Origin: Desulfonatronum lacustre DSM 10312
GTDB taxonomy: Bacteria > Desulfobacterota > Desulfovibrionia > Desulfovibrionales > Desulfonatronaceae
Reading direction: 5' to 3'
Assembly: GCF_000519265.1 (NCBI RefSeq)
Contig: NZ_KI912608.1
Location: forward strand, 757,665-821,664
Length of the DNA: 64,000 nucleotides
The position numbers and the translations under genes are program-made. How positions within the stretch are numbered: the first letter of the stretch is position 1; each line of letters opens with the position of its first letter. This document shows positions 38,276 through 46,404 of the stretch, one piece after another. Below the pieces are notes generated by a model. It saw only the letters and a list, made by a program, of their open reading frames with translations, did not search any database and was not told where the DNA came from.

Positions 38276-39805
38276 TTATTCCAGCTTGGCCGCGGTCTGC
38301 TTCAATTCCGTCACGTTCATGAGCATGACCAGGGCGCCATCGTACTCGCCTGCGTCCGTGAACAACGGTGCGGCGGAAATCATCACCCAAATGATTTGAC
38401 CGTTTTTATGAATGATGCTGGCTGGAAAGCGCACACTGTGGCCCGCCCGGTTCTGCTCCGCGAAAAATTGGATACGTCCGGTTTCTTCAGGGGCAATAAA
38501 GTCCAGGGCCGAGCCCCCCAGCAGTTCCGCCGCGGAGCGTCCTCCAAGCTTTTGTATCCGGGCATTGGCGAACATGATCCGTAAGTGCCGGTCCAACCGT
38601 AATACGCCCTCATTTGCTGTTTCCAAGATTAGTCGATGCTGTTCCTCGCTTTGACGAAGCCGTTCCTGGGCCGCCATGACCGCCGTCAGGTCGTGGAGCG
38701 TGACGATAACGCCGAGTATTTCTTTGTTTTTTAGGCAAGGAGTAAGAAATACCCGCATATATCGTCGTCCTAGCCTTCCATAGCTGAACCATCCTTCCTT
38801 GATCTTCGCTTGCCCGTGGGTTTGAGCTTTCTCCATATCAGGTAGAATGGCTCGATCAAAAAAATCACGTCCCCAGCGTTCGATCAACATATCGTTATAC
38901 AGCCGTCCCTCAAGCTTCCTCAAGGAGATACCCGCAAGTCGGGCATACGCGGGATTGACCTTTTTTACCAAGCCGGACCTGTCCACGAATATCTGAGCGT
39001 CCAGAGAACCGGCGATCATCAGATCGGATATTCGCAAACCTTGTTCGGCCTTATTTCGTTCAAGAATCTCTTGTTGCAACCTTTCCACGGTCAGGGCCAG
39101 TTCCTTGTTCCGCTCCAGCATGTACGTTTCCTGTTGTCTCTGGTTGTGTACAAAAGAGCGGTGCAGGGAGATGCAGTCCGTCACTTCCCGGACGGTCACC
39201 AGAAGGCCGTTTTCGTTATCCGTCTCGAAGCCCAAAGGCTCGGCCTGGACCATGATCATGCGCTGCACCGGACCTTTCCCGGTCAAGGGAACCAGGATGC
39301 CTCGTTCGTTCGGGTCCTGAGCGGAAGAGTGAATGAAGGATTCGACCGCCGCCCTGTCCATGGAACGTACATGCTTGAGAAACCGCTTTAGGGTTGGTTT
39401 GACGGAAAAGGGGCGGTAGCCCAGCAAGGTGTACAAGGAAGCGGACCATGTTCCGTGCCTGGAAGAAGAGGGAAGGAACCATGCTCCGATTCTGGTGGAA
39501 ATGATCTCGTTGTTAGAGATGGCTGCTGTTGGCTCCTGGATGGATGCGGGAGGAAGTTCGGAACAGTTCTGAGGCGGGGAGGGGTCATGAAAGAGAAATA
39601 AGGTTACTGGGGCGATATCCAAAGCCCGGCAAAGTTTTTCCAGGAGAGCGAAGGAGGGAGTTGAGAGGCCGCGCTCGATGCGGCTGATTTGTTTCAGGCT
39701 CAAGCCGACCTTTTCCGCTAATCCGGATTGGGTCAAACGCTGCAGAGAGCGATAATATCGAAGCCGCTCACCGAACCGTCTGGCTACCGATAAGTCTTCA
39801 TTCAT
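38276..39805 (-). CDS. XRE-family regulator with PAS domains
   Basis: 509 residues. N-terminal XRE helix-turn-helix (LTQSGLAEKVGLSLKQISRI ERG), a PAS-like domain near 105-220 (GAWFLPSSSRHGTWSASLYT), a coiled coil near 230-265, a second PAS (DRSGLVKKVNPAYARLAGIS) and a third (RLILETANEGVLRLDRHLRI). It probably senses a small molecule and controls nearby genes, feeding or paralleling the kinase encoded 9 bases downstream. The ATG at 39805 follows GAGGAG and overlaps a 46-residue gene by 8 bases. Confidence 0.85.
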   Translation of the reverse strand: MNEDLSVARRFGERLRYYRSLQRLTQSGLAEKVGLSLKQISRIERGLSTPSFALLEKLCRALDIAPVTLFLFHDPSPPQNCSELPPASIQEPTAAISNNEIISTRIGAWFLPSSSRHGTWSASLYTLLGYRPFSVKPTLKRFLKHVRSMDRAAVESFIHSSAQDPNERGILVPLTGKGPVQRMIMVQAEPLGFETDNENGLLVTVREVTDCISLHRSFVHNQRQQETYMLERNKELALTVERLQQEILERNKAEQGLRISDLMIAGSLDAQIFVDRSGLVKKVNPAYARLAGISLRKLEGRLYNDMLIERWGRDFFDRAILPDMEKAQTHGQAKIKEGWFSYGRLGRRYMRVFLTPCLKNKEILGVIVTLHDLTAVMAAQERLRQSEEQHRLILETANEGVLRLDRHLRIMFANARIQKLGGRSAAELLGGSALDFIAPEETGRIQFFAEQNRAGHSVRFPASIIHKNGQIIWVMISAAPLFTDAGEYDGALVMLMNVTELKQTAAKLE

Positions 39806-39938
39806 AGGACTCCTCTGCAAGGCGAACGAGGTCCGTCATCGTATGGGATGTCGCCCGGTTGTTCGGGAACCGTTTCGACGTTTCACGCCGATATAGCTCC
39901 GTAATCAATCGAAATTGATAGAGCTGTTCTTCATCCAT
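39798..39938 (-). CDS. Small protein (46 aa) coupled to the XRE-PAS gene
   Basis: A 46-residue frame, MDEEQLYQFRLITELYRRET to LVRLAEESYE, with an excellent ribosome site (GGAGG, 7 bases before ATG). Its end overlaps the start of the XRE-PAS gene by 8 bases, a classic translational-coupling arrangement. It is helical and charged; no family is recognised. It may be a leader peptide or a real small partner. Confidence 0.6.
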   Translation of the reverse strand: MDEEQLYQFRLITELYRRETSKRFPNNRATSHTMTDLVRLAEESYE

Positions 39939-40313
39939 TGCAACACCTCCTGCAACTCGTTGCCCACATCCTTGCGAGCAACCGCATCCCGAACACCTTT
40001 TTTGAACGGCTCAAGGTCGAAGGCAAATTGAAGAATTATGTCAGAAATCATTTATCTATCACATATGAACACAGTGTACAGCCCTGATAATGTCCAATTA
40101 TGATCATTTTTGGAAGGTGACATGAAAATCATGAGAGGGGCATCGGGGGGAAGGACGGACCGCGGTACGGCTGGAGGTGTTGGTTTTGGTTGACAATCAA
40201 TCCGTCTCTGGCCGAAAGACTTCCGCTTTTGGCGATCATTAGACAGCCCGCTTCTTTGAGCACAGCGGCTGTCTTGTCTTTCACGAAAAATTAGGCTTTG
40301 AAACCATCACGTA
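39939..40313. other. Divergent intergenic region
   Basis: 375 bases between the leftward XRE-PAS unit and the rightward amidohydrolase. It holds a hairpin GACAGCC...GGCTGTC (40243-40274) followed by TTGTCTTTC, possibly a terminator, and a short rightward open stretch near 39955-40085 (ILASNRIPNTFFERLKVEGK) without a start codon, which might be a gene remnant. Promoters are not evident. Confidence 0.4.
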
Positions 40314-41096
40314 ATGACCATGCATACCGACTGGCACACCCACGCCTTCCACCCCAAGATCGCTCACAAGGTTCTGGCCCAATTGCGCGGGCATTACGGG
40401 ATAGACCCCGTGGGCACGGGCTTGCCCGAGGATTTGATTTTCCGGTTGCGACGGGCTGGCATCCACAAGGCGGCGGTGCATACCGCGGCCACCACCCCGG
40501 ACCAGGTCGTGCCGGCGAACAACTGGTCCATGTTCATGCAGACCGAGCATCCCGAGTTGATCGCCTTTGGAACCCTGCATCCCGGGTTTATGAACTGGGA
40601 ACGGGAGTTGGTCCGCCTGGAAACGGCCGGAATCAAGGGCCTGAAGTTTCATCCGGATTTCCAGGGATTCCGGCTTGACGATCCGGTCCTGTATCCGCTT
40701 TTCGAGGCCATTGGCAACCGGTTCGCGCTCATGTTTCACGTCGGCGACCGGCTTCCTCCGGACCTGAATCCGTCCAGCCCGGCCAAACTGGCCAAAATCC
40801 GCCGCGATTTTCCGAAATTGACGATCATCGCGGCGCACTTCGGCGGCTATCTGCATTGGGACCAGGCCCTGGAGGTCCTGGCCGGGACCGACGTGTATCT
40901 GGACACCTCCAGTTCCTTGCCCTTTATGCCCCGGGATCTGATGCGCGGACTGCTGCGCAAGCATCCCAGGGAACGGCTGCTGTTCGGCAGCGACTATCCG
41001 CTGTTCGATCCCCTGGACGAGATCCGGCTTTTGGAAACCAATGCCGGACTGCGGGAGGAGGAGATTGAGGCGGTGTTGGGGAACGGAGTTTTTTGA
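40314..41096 (+). CDS. Amidohydrolase-2 family metal-dependent hydrolase
   Basis: 260-residue TIM-barrel hydrolase. Metal-binding HTHAFHP at the N-terminus, GIKGLKFHPDFQGF in the middle, IIAAHFGGYLHWDQ and the C-terminal LLFGSDYPLFDP match the amidohydrolase 2 (PF04909) family. Substrates in this family vary widely and cannot be read here. A decayed copy of its codons ~38-68 lies at 35722. No strong ribosome site precedes the ATG; ATG at 40320 is an alternative. Confidence 0.85.
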   Translation: MTMHTDWHTHAFHPKIAHKVLAQLRGHYGIDPVGTGLPEDLIFRLRRAGIHKAAVHTAATTPDQVVPANNWSMFMQTEHPELIAFGTLHPGFMNWERELVRLETAGIKGLKFHPDFQGFRLDDPVLYPLFEAIGNRFALMFHVGDRLPPDLNPSSPAKLAKIRRDFPKLTIIAAHFGGYLHWDQALEVLAGTDVYLDTSSSLPFMPRDLMRGLLRKHPRERLLFGSDYPLFDPLDEIRLLETNAGLREEEIEAVLGNGVF

Positions 41097-41150
41097 GGGC
41101 TGAGGGGGGAAGAGAGGGCTGAAGGATGAGACCTGAGATCTGAATGATGG
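41096..41150. repeat. CTGAGG/GATGAGACC module
   Basis: Degenerate units GGGCTGAGGGG, GGGCTGAAGGATGAGACC and TGAGATCTGA follow the amidohydrolase stop codon. The same module heads repeats R1, R3, R4 and R11. Confidence 0.6.
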
Positions 41151-41216
41151 GGAAGGCGTTCGTTGTTTGCTGGTGGGCGGGAAGGGAGAATTGTCTTGAT
41201 CCTCACCCACTATCTG

Positions 41217-41326
41217 GATCGAAATCGAAATCGTAATCGAAATCGAACGGCATGTCCAAAAAGATGATGTAATCACAGGGTGATGCACAGTAATTTTCGA
41301 TTTCAATCTCGATTTCGATTTCGATG
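41217..41326. repeat. Hexamer-unit hairpin repeat H6
   Basis: GATCGAAATCGAAATCGTAA on the left and CGATTTCGATTTCGATGA on the right enclose about 45 bases. A separate GC palindrome CCCCTCCTGCGAGGGG follows at 41371-41386. Confidence 0.8.
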
Positions 41327-41456
41327 AGAACAGATTTGCCTTGGAGAGGTGCCTTCGTTCTGGTGGAGATCCCCTCCTGCGAGGGGTAGGGGTGGGTTGG
41401 GGAAAGAGAGGGGGGCTGGGATTTGAAACTTGTGACCAATGGAGTTTTTGCTGGAT

Positions 41457-41508
41457 TTTGAAAATAATTTTCAAATTTGTTGACGAATGGGGTGGTTGCG
41501 GATAGATG
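41457..41508 (+). promoter_or_regulatory. Fur-like palindrome and promoter of the GGDEF gene
   Basis: A perfect 19-base palindrome TTTGAAAATAATTTTCAAA (41457-41475) is followed by TTGACG (41480-41485), 17 bases, and TAGATG (41503-41508). The palindrome centre is 14 bases before the -35 box, exactly as in the second such promoter at 43916. The TGAAAATNATTTTCA pattern is that described for Fur sites in Desulfovibrio, whose predicted regulon includes GGDEF and HD-domain genes. Confidence 0.75.
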
Positions 41509-41579
41509 AGATATCGCGGGTTGAGGGGGGGCGAGGAGAGGTGGGGTTGAGATATGTGTTTTGAATCAATGGGAAATTT

Positions 41580-42569
41580 ATGGCGGAAATATCCATGATC
41601 GTTGACAAGCCCGGTGTCGCGACGCGGTTGTATGGCGCGCTGGTCCGTCCGGTGGTGGACTTTGTTTACGGGTGGAGCGTGACCATCAAGGTCCGGCTGC
41701 TGCTCGTCGCCCTGATCGTCCTGCCGTCTATCGGCGGGTTGATCTTGCTGGAGTCCCGCCCGGCGGATCTGCAAACCTACTTCATCTTCGCCCTGGTCGG
41801 GACACTGGCCTTTATCGGACCTCTTTCCAAGATCGTGGCCGACTATCTGGTCATGCGCGACCTGCGGGAGGTGGAGCGGTTTTGCCTGAAGCTGAAGGCC
41901 GGAAATTATCACGTCAAGTTTGATTTGCCGCCCCAGGTGGACGAGGAGCGGGACGTTCTGGTCCTCAAGCGCAACCTGAACTGGATGGCTCACGTGATTT
42001 CCCGCCGGGAGATGCAGTTGGAGGCGGAACTGGCCAAGACCCACAAGGAGCGGGTCCGGTTCGCGGACATGTCCTTGAGGGACCAGCTCACCGGGCTGTT
42101 CAACCGGCGGGGGATGGAGGAAAAGCTGAGTGAATTGGCCCACGAGGCCTGGACTACGGATCGTCCGCTGACCATGCTCTTCCTGGACGCGGACAAGTTC
42201 AAGGCGGTCAACGACACGTACGGCCACCAGGCCGGGGACGATCTGCTGCGCAACCTGGGCGCGATCATCCGGGCCAACGTCAGGGAGGGCATCGACGTTC
42301 CCTTCCGTTACGGCGGCGACGAATTTGGCGTCCTGCTGGTGGGTATCGAACTGGAACGGGCCGAGACCATCGCGGGGCGGGTCCTGCGCGCCTACAACGA
42401 GATTCGGATCGGTGAAACCAGCCTGAGCATCGGCGTCGCCATGATGGTCAAGACCAAAGACGGCCACCTTGACGACGCCGTGAGAATGCTGTCCCAGGCG
42501 GACCAAGCCGCCTATGAGGCCAAGCGCGGAGGAGGGAGTCGCGTGCATGTTCACAAGGAGAGCTCATAA
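41580..42569 (+). CDS. Membrane diguanylate cyclase (GGDEF)
   Basis: 329 residues: two membrane helices (LLLVALIVLPSIGGLILL, YFIFALVGTLAFIGPL), a short HAMP-like linker with coiled coil, then a GGDEF domain with the intact active loop RYGGDEF (G245-F249). It makes cyclic di-GMP from two GTP. The inhibitory RxxD site five residues upstream is not present in the expected form. It lies behind a Fur-like box and is followed by an HD-GYP protein, so one promoter may control both making and breaking of c-di-GMP. Confidence 0.9.
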   Translation: MAEISMIVDKPGVATRLYGALVRPVVDFVYGWSVTIKVRLLLVALIVLPSIGGLILLESRPADLQTYFIFALVGTLAFIGPLSKIVADYLVMRDLREVERFCLKLKAGNYHVKFDLPPQVDEERDVLVLKRNLNWMAHVISRREMQLEAELAKTHKERVRFADMSLRDQLTGLFNRRGMEEKLSELAHEAWTTDRPLTMLFLDADKFKAVNDTYGHQAGDDLLRNLGAIIRANVREGIDVPFRYGGDEFGVLLVGIELERAETIAGRVLRAYNEIRIGETSLSIGVAMMVKTKDGHLDDAVRMLSQADQAAYEAKRGGGSRVHVHKESS

Positions 42570-42570
42570 C

Positions 42571-43323
42571 ATGTTCATGGGATCGGAAGCGTTTCGTTTA
42601 CGAGTGGATTCGCTGGGATGTGGGGCGTCGGGCGAGGTTTTGGGCGAGGGGTTGAGCGAAGTTGGGTGCACTTCCGGGATCTGCGAGTCCTTGCACCAGA
42701 TCGCGGCTGCACTGGGAAACGCCATCGATGCCAAGGACCACTCCACCAGTTCCCACTCCCGGCAGGTGGCCGACCTGGCCCGTTGCCTGGCCCTGCGGGC
42801 TGGCATGTCCATCCATCAGGCCGAGGTGATCCACATCGCCGGCCATCTGCACGACATCGGCAAGATCGGCATCCCGGACGAAGTGCTGTGCAAACGCGAA
42901 CCGCTGACCGACGCGGAGTGGGCCATGATTCGCCAACACCCCGCCATCGGGGCCAGGATCGTCGCCCCTGTGCACATCATGAACGGGTCCACGGGCATCG
43001 CCAAAATGATCCTGCACCACCATGAGCGCTGGGATGGACGAGGCTACCCAAATCGGCTGCGCGGCGAAAACATCCCCCTGGGGGCGCGGATTCTGTGCCT
43101 CGCGGACAGCTTTTCCGCGATGATGGAATCCCGTGCCTACCGAAACCGACTGACCCTGGGCGGCTCCATCGAGGAACTCCGCCGCAACTCAGGAAGCCAG
43201 TTCGATCCGGAACTGTGCGGGCTGATGGTCGACATGCTGCGGGAAGCCGGAGTGGCGGACGAGTACTGTACGCTGGATCTGCTGGTCACCCGGATCATTG
43301 CCTCGGATCATCAGTTTCCGTAA
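42571..43323 (+). CDS. HD-GYP domain phosphodiesterase
   Basis: 250 residues. Complete HD-GYP signature: H94-D95 in GHLHDIGKIGIPDEV and HHHERWDGRGYPNRL with G158-Y159-P160. Such enzymes hydrolyse c-di-GMP. The N-terminal ~45 residues have no recognised domain. The ATG at 42571 follows AAGGAG and is 1 base after the GGDEF stop codon, so the opposing enzymes are translated together. Confidence 0.9.
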   Translation: MFMGSEAFRLRVDSLGCGASGEVLGEGLSEVGCTSGICESLHQIAAALGNAIDAKDHSTSSHSRQVADLARCLALRAGMSIHQAEVIHIAGHLHDIGKIGIPDEVLCKREPLTDAEWAMIRQHPAIGARIVAPVHIMNGSTGIAKMILHHHERWDGRGYPNRLRGENIPLGARILCLADSFSAMMESRAYRNRLTLGGSIEELRRNSGSQFDPELCGLMVDMLREAGVADEYCTLDLLVTRIIASDHQFP

Positions 43324-43361
43324 AGCTGGCCGGGAGGAACGGGAGGTGTATCACGAATGGC

Positions 43362-43667
43362 TTGAACAAGATTTTGACGGCGCGTGAAGATATCCTGGCC
43401 GCGACCAGGAATCCGCCGCCCGGCGGGGATTATGTCTGGGACGGCCAGGACGAAGCCGACCGCCCCCTGGCCCGCAAGGAAATACAGGCCGCACTTGAAG
43501 TCGTCCGCAAGGGCCGAGGCCGCCCTAAAGGGTCAGGGACGAAAGAACAGGTGGCCGTTCGTTTCGACAAGGATATCCTAGAGGTCTTTCGTGCGGCCGG
43601 TCCAGGCTGGCAGACGCGCATGAACGACGCCCTGCGCGACTGGCTCAGGACGCATTCGTCGACATAG
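43362..43667 (+). CDS. BrnA-family antitoxin, orphan
   Basis: About 101 residues. The C-terminal ribbon-helix-helix region VAVRFDKDILEVFRAAGPGW followed by QTRMNDALRDWLRTH is the BrnA signature. A BrnT toxin gene normally lies just upstream; none is present. The start is uncertain: TTG 43362 in frame, no ATG, with GGGAGG about 15 bases upstream. Confidence 0.72.
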   Translation: MNKILTAREDILAATRNPPPGGDYVWDGQDEADRPLARKEIQAALEVVRKGRGRPKGSGTKEQVAVRFDKDILEVFRAAGPGWQTRMNDALRDWLRTHSST

Positions 43668-43912
43668 GTGGGCTGAGGGATGAGACCTGAGAACTGAGGG
43701 GGCGGTTGACGTTCTTGGTTTGTTGTTTTTCGTTCGTTGTTCTTGGTTCCTCGTCGAGGATTGGAGGGTGGGCGGAGGTTGAGGGGAAAGCTGAATCTCC
43801 ACGGAACCGCGGATCATTCCCCTCCTGGGAGGGGCCGGGGGTGGGTGACGGGTGGAAGGGGCTACCGATCCATGAACGAAGAACAAAGAACAACGAACAT
43901 TAAAAAATTCTG
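43668..43912. repeat. Modular intergenic repeat R4 (heptamer family)
   Basis: In order: GAGGGATGAGACCTGAGAAC module (43676-43695), left arm GTTTGTTGTTTTTCGTTCGT (43717-43751), GC palindrome CCCCTCCTGGGAGGGG (43820-43835), right arm GAACGAAGAACAAAGAACAA (43874-43898). It ends just before the Fur-like box at 43916. Confidence 0.8.
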
Positions 43913-43915
43913 GTC

Positions 43916-43966
43916 TTGAAAATAATTTTCAAAATTCTTGACAGGTTTTTCATTTCGGGCTAGAGG
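43916..43966 (+). promoter_or_regulatory. Fur-like palindrome and strong promoter, no gene behind it
   Basis: Palindrome TTGAAAATAATTTTCAA (43916-43932), then TTGACA (43938-43943), 17 bases, TAGAGG (43961-43966). The box, the 14-base step from its centre to the -35, and the spacer match the promoter at 41457. Transcription should begin near 43973. Confidence 0.75.
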
Positions 43967-43972
43967 TACACT

Positions 43973-44104
43973 CGAATTTGGTCACGGATCGTTCTACGGG
44001 CTTCGGACGCGCAAGCGGTCGCGGAGCAAGTGGGGGCGGGACGACGGCACATACGTAGGGGAAAGGAATTGTTTCCCTGTTATGCCGTGGTCCCGCTTTT
44101 TTTT
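43973..44104 (+). ncRNA. Candidate iron-regulated small RNA
   Basis: About 130 bases between a Fur-like promoter and a strong intrinsic terminator, with no supportable coding sequence. The shape (regulated promoter, short transcript, terminal hairpin plus T8) is that of iron-responsive regulatory RNAs such as RyhB or PrrF. No sequence similarity to those is seen, and base-pairing targets cannot be judged by eye. Open frames crossing it start inside the promoter and run through the terminator. Confidence 0.55.
44036..44104 (+). terminator. Strong intrinsic terminator
   Basis: A 14-bp stem with one mismatch (GCGGGACGACGGCA / TGCCGTGGTCCCGC) encloses an inner stem GGGAAA / TTTCCC and is followed by eight T (44097-44104). 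Confidence 0.88.
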
Positions 44105-44363
44105 GGTCCGTGAAGTTTTCAGCCGTGATTTCGTCTGGATCGGCAAGGGCGAGTGCCTTGTTCTGGTGTGGCAAAGAGTAACGTAAACAGGAAAACGATA
44201 ATCGGAATCCTTACCTTGTATGTATAAAGTGCAATCCGTTCGAATGATCTACTCTGGTCCATCCTCCGGCCCGGTCAGTCGGCCCGACTGTTCACATCAC
44301 GCGCCCAGCCAGAACCCGATTCAGGTTCGGGGCGACGGGCGGGAACCGAAACAGGAGACGGGC

Positions 44364-44573
44364 GTGACCAATGTATTGCGCGGAGTGCATACTCCGATCC
44401 TCGAAAAGATTCTCGAACTCTATACCGACCTCTATCTCCATGACGGCTTCGGGACCGTCACCGTGGAGATGCGCTTCCTCAGGCGGGGTCAGAAAGAAAT
44501 CATCGTCAGCAGCGGAAAGGAATACCGCTTTGTGGTGGATTGGCCGGAAGGCGCTCGCGAGGAGGGGAAGTGA
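44364..44573 (+). CDS. Conserved hypothetical small protein
   Basis: 69 residues: VTNVLRGVHTPILEKILELY, then DGFGTVTVEMRFLRRGQKEI and KEYRFVVDWPE. The regular amphipathic helix followed by beta-strands looks like a genuine folded protein; I recall similar proteins in Desulfovibrionales but cannot confirm it. GTG start at 44364 with AGGAGA 6 bases upstream. The longer frame from 44220 has no ribosome site. Confidence 0.6.
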   Translation: MTNVLRGVHTPILEKILELYTDLYLHDGFGTVTVEMRFLRRGQKEIIVSSGKEYRFVVDWPEGAREEGK

Positions 44574-44995
44574 TGCGCCCCTCCACGTCTCCCGCGAGCA
44601 GCCGTTCCCTACCTCCAAGCACGGCCTTCCACCCGGCGACCTTCCGTGACGACGATGACGGGCGGCAAGTGGTGCGTACCGTTGATTACCGGCAAATCTG
44701 TCATGCAGACTCCATCAACACTCCTTCCAAGTCGGTACGCGACACACGACCGGCGCTCCAACACTCCCGCACCGAAACAAAACAGCGATCCTCCAGGCGT
44801 TGTTTCACGGCAGCGGGAATGGACGGGGCGTCGGTCGTGCCGGTCGGTCTGTCCCCCCCAAGGGGGGGAGATGTTATTCCGTTCGTTGTTCTTCGTTCTT
44901 GGTTGTTGGTTTGCGGTAGTGCTTGGACATTGCCGGACTGCACTGCCAGCCTGGCAGTGGCGGATTTCCGGAGCAAGCCGTGCAACCGGCGGTAA
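44573..44995 (+). CDS. Doubtful open frame coupled to the upstream gene
   Basis: Starts TGATG-overlapped with the preceding gene and has a good GAGGAGG site, but the 140-residue product is Ser/Arg/Pro-rich, and its later part (PFVVLRSWLLV) is simply the translation of repeat R5. The first ~60 residues (DDDGRQVVRTVDYRQICHAD) could be a short real protein extended by the repeat. Confidence 0.25.
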   Translation: MRPSTSPASSRSLPPSTAFHPATFRDDDDGRQVVRTVDYRQICHADSINTPSKSVRDTRPALQHSRTETKQRSSRRCFTAAGMDGASVVPVGLSPPRGGDVIPFVVLRSWLLVCGSAWTLPDCTASLAVADFRSKPCNRR

Positions 44996-45048
44996 TCCAA
45001 CTGCTCGCGCAAGAAAACGAAGAACGAAGAACAACGAACGAAAAAACA
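44878..45048. repeat. Modular intergenic repeat R5 (heptamer family)
   Basis: Left arm CGTTCGTTGTTCTTCGTTCT (44880-44910) and right arm ACGAAGAACGAAGAACAACG (45016-45040). The sequence between them contains a shorter GCACTGCCAG / CTGGCAGTG hairpin (44941-44960). Confidence 0.75.
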
Positions 45049-45274
45049 CATTCGAGGAGGTGATGCCGAACAAGAAAAACGCTTCCCCTGTCGCGGCGAG
45101 GGGCCGGAAGGGGAGAGTTGGTGGGGAGGATTTGAATACGTCAGGGATGACGTAGGCGGGGGTTCTCCTCATCGGCTGTGTGTATCGGAATTGTTGGTCT
45201 TTTGTTTCGCGGTAGACTCTGGGGGTGAGTTGCTGCTCCATTCAAACCCTCATTTTTTATACGGAGTTAATCTC

Positions 45275-46324
45275 ATGTTGAAACGGAAAATGAATCGGAA
45301 AAAAGGACAGCTAGGTTTCACCCTTTTGGAAATCCTGGTGGTCGTGGCCATCATGGGCTTCCTGGTCGCCATGGTCGCCCCGCGGTTTGCGGGCATCACC
45401 GACGGCACCGTTGACGTGGTTTGCGACACCAACCAGCAACGCATGATCGCGGCCCTGTCCGCGTATAACGAGCAAAAGGGTACCCTGCCCGGAGGCATGG
45501 TCAACCTTGTGGATGAAGAAGGTCCTCTGACCGATGGTATCGCTGCCGGTTACCTCAGGCCCACCCACACCGGTGAACTGGAATACCCGGACGAGGGACA
45601 GGCTACTTTTTTCGAGGAATTTTACGAGCGGAACCTGTTCCAGGTGCATATCCTGGACGAGGATGAAGTCAAGGAACTGCGCACTTTGGGTATCGGCTCG
45701 GTGTACAACCTGAACGCCTATAATTACGAAGGTCTCGACCCTGCTGCTGGGTACACAGAAGCTACTGATCAGCAAGACCCTCTGCGCCGCCAAGCCGTAA
45801 ATACAGGCATGGGCGTGCTAATGGTCGGTATGGGCGCTGAAGATGCCACTTCTTCTCTTGAAGGCCCCGCTGCTGTGGATGCCGCTGGCATTCTTGACAC
45901 TGACTACGACGAATGGGGTAACCCGGATTGGCTCGGCCGGATCATCCTGGGCGTGGGTCCGGATTCCAGCTTGATCAAGGAAGGCATGATCTCCGCAGCT
46001 GGTTTGTGCCCCGGCGGCATCAACAACGACCAAGTGTATTGGAACAATTACAACGTGCTTCTGCCGCGTCTGGAAGCCACCGTCGCTCGTTACGACGGTT
46101 CCATGATGACTTACCTGTTCGCCAAGGCCAGCGGTGGTTCCTATCGTGAGTTCGACTTGACCGAGGCCCAGGAAGGCTACATGTTCCTGACTCAATGCCC
46201 GGAAGGCCATCGTTTCGCCACTCCGGATGAGTTCTCTGAGTGGGCCATCTACGCTGCCGCTGATGATGCGGAAGCCACACGTACAACTGCGGAAACCGCA
46301 CTGGAAACCTTTTTTGAAGACTAG
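45275..46324 (+). CDS. Large type IV prepilin-like protein
   Basis: 349 residues. A short basic leader ends in G14, followed by the class III signal FTLLEILVVVAIMGFLVAMV with Glu at +5, so a prepilin peptidase should cut after Gly14. The remaining ~310 residues are far longer than ordinary pilins (~150) and acidic, with no family recognised. ACGGAG precedes the ATG at 45275. It heads the pilus/secretion cluster and is followed by a terminator, so it may be made in excess as the main pilin. Confidence 0.85.
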   Translation: MLKRKMNRKKGQLGFTLLEILVVVAIMGFLVAMVAPRFAGITDGTVDVVCDTNQQRMIAALSAYNEQKGTLPGGMVNLVDEEGPLTDGIAAGYLRPTHTGELEYPDEGQATFFEEFYERNLFQVHILDEDEVKELRTLGIGSVYNLNAYNYEGLDPAAGYTEATDQQDPLRRQAVNTGMGVLMVGMGAEDATSSLEGPAAVDAAGILDTDYDEWGNPDWLGRIILGVGPDSSLIKEGMISAAGLCPGGINNDQVYWNNYNVLLPRLEATVARYDGSMMTYLFAKASGGSYREFDLTEAQEGYMFLTQCPEGHRFATPDEFSEWAIYAAADDAEATRTTAETALETFFED

Positions 46325-46368
46325 GCCGGATATTGACCTGACCTAATTCTTCATTTCGACCATTAGCT

Positions 46369-46404
46369 CACGGGAGGGGCCATCTGGCTCCTCCCGTGGA
46401 TTTT
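46369..46404 (+). terminator. Hairpin after the first prepilin gene
   Basis: Stem CACGGGAGGGGCC / GGCTCCTCCCGTG followed by GATTTT; a likely terminator or attenuator that sets the first pilin apart from the rest of the cluster. Confidence 0.65.

Noticed and set aside
40281-42554. 757-codon leftward frame
   Set aside because: It is antisense to the amidohydrolase and GGDEF genes and to the repeats between them; its product is His/Gln/Pro-rich low-complexity, typical of reverse reading in GC-rich DNA.
43938-44186. Rightward 82-codon frame after the Fur-like box
   Set aside because: It begins inside the -35 region and runs through the strong terminator at 44036-44104; composition is Arg/Gly-rich and unlike its neighbours. 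A non-coding RNA fits better.
44609-45241. 210-codon leftward frame
   Set aside because: It crosses repeat R5 in full, has no recognisable domain, and its composition follows the repeat sequence.
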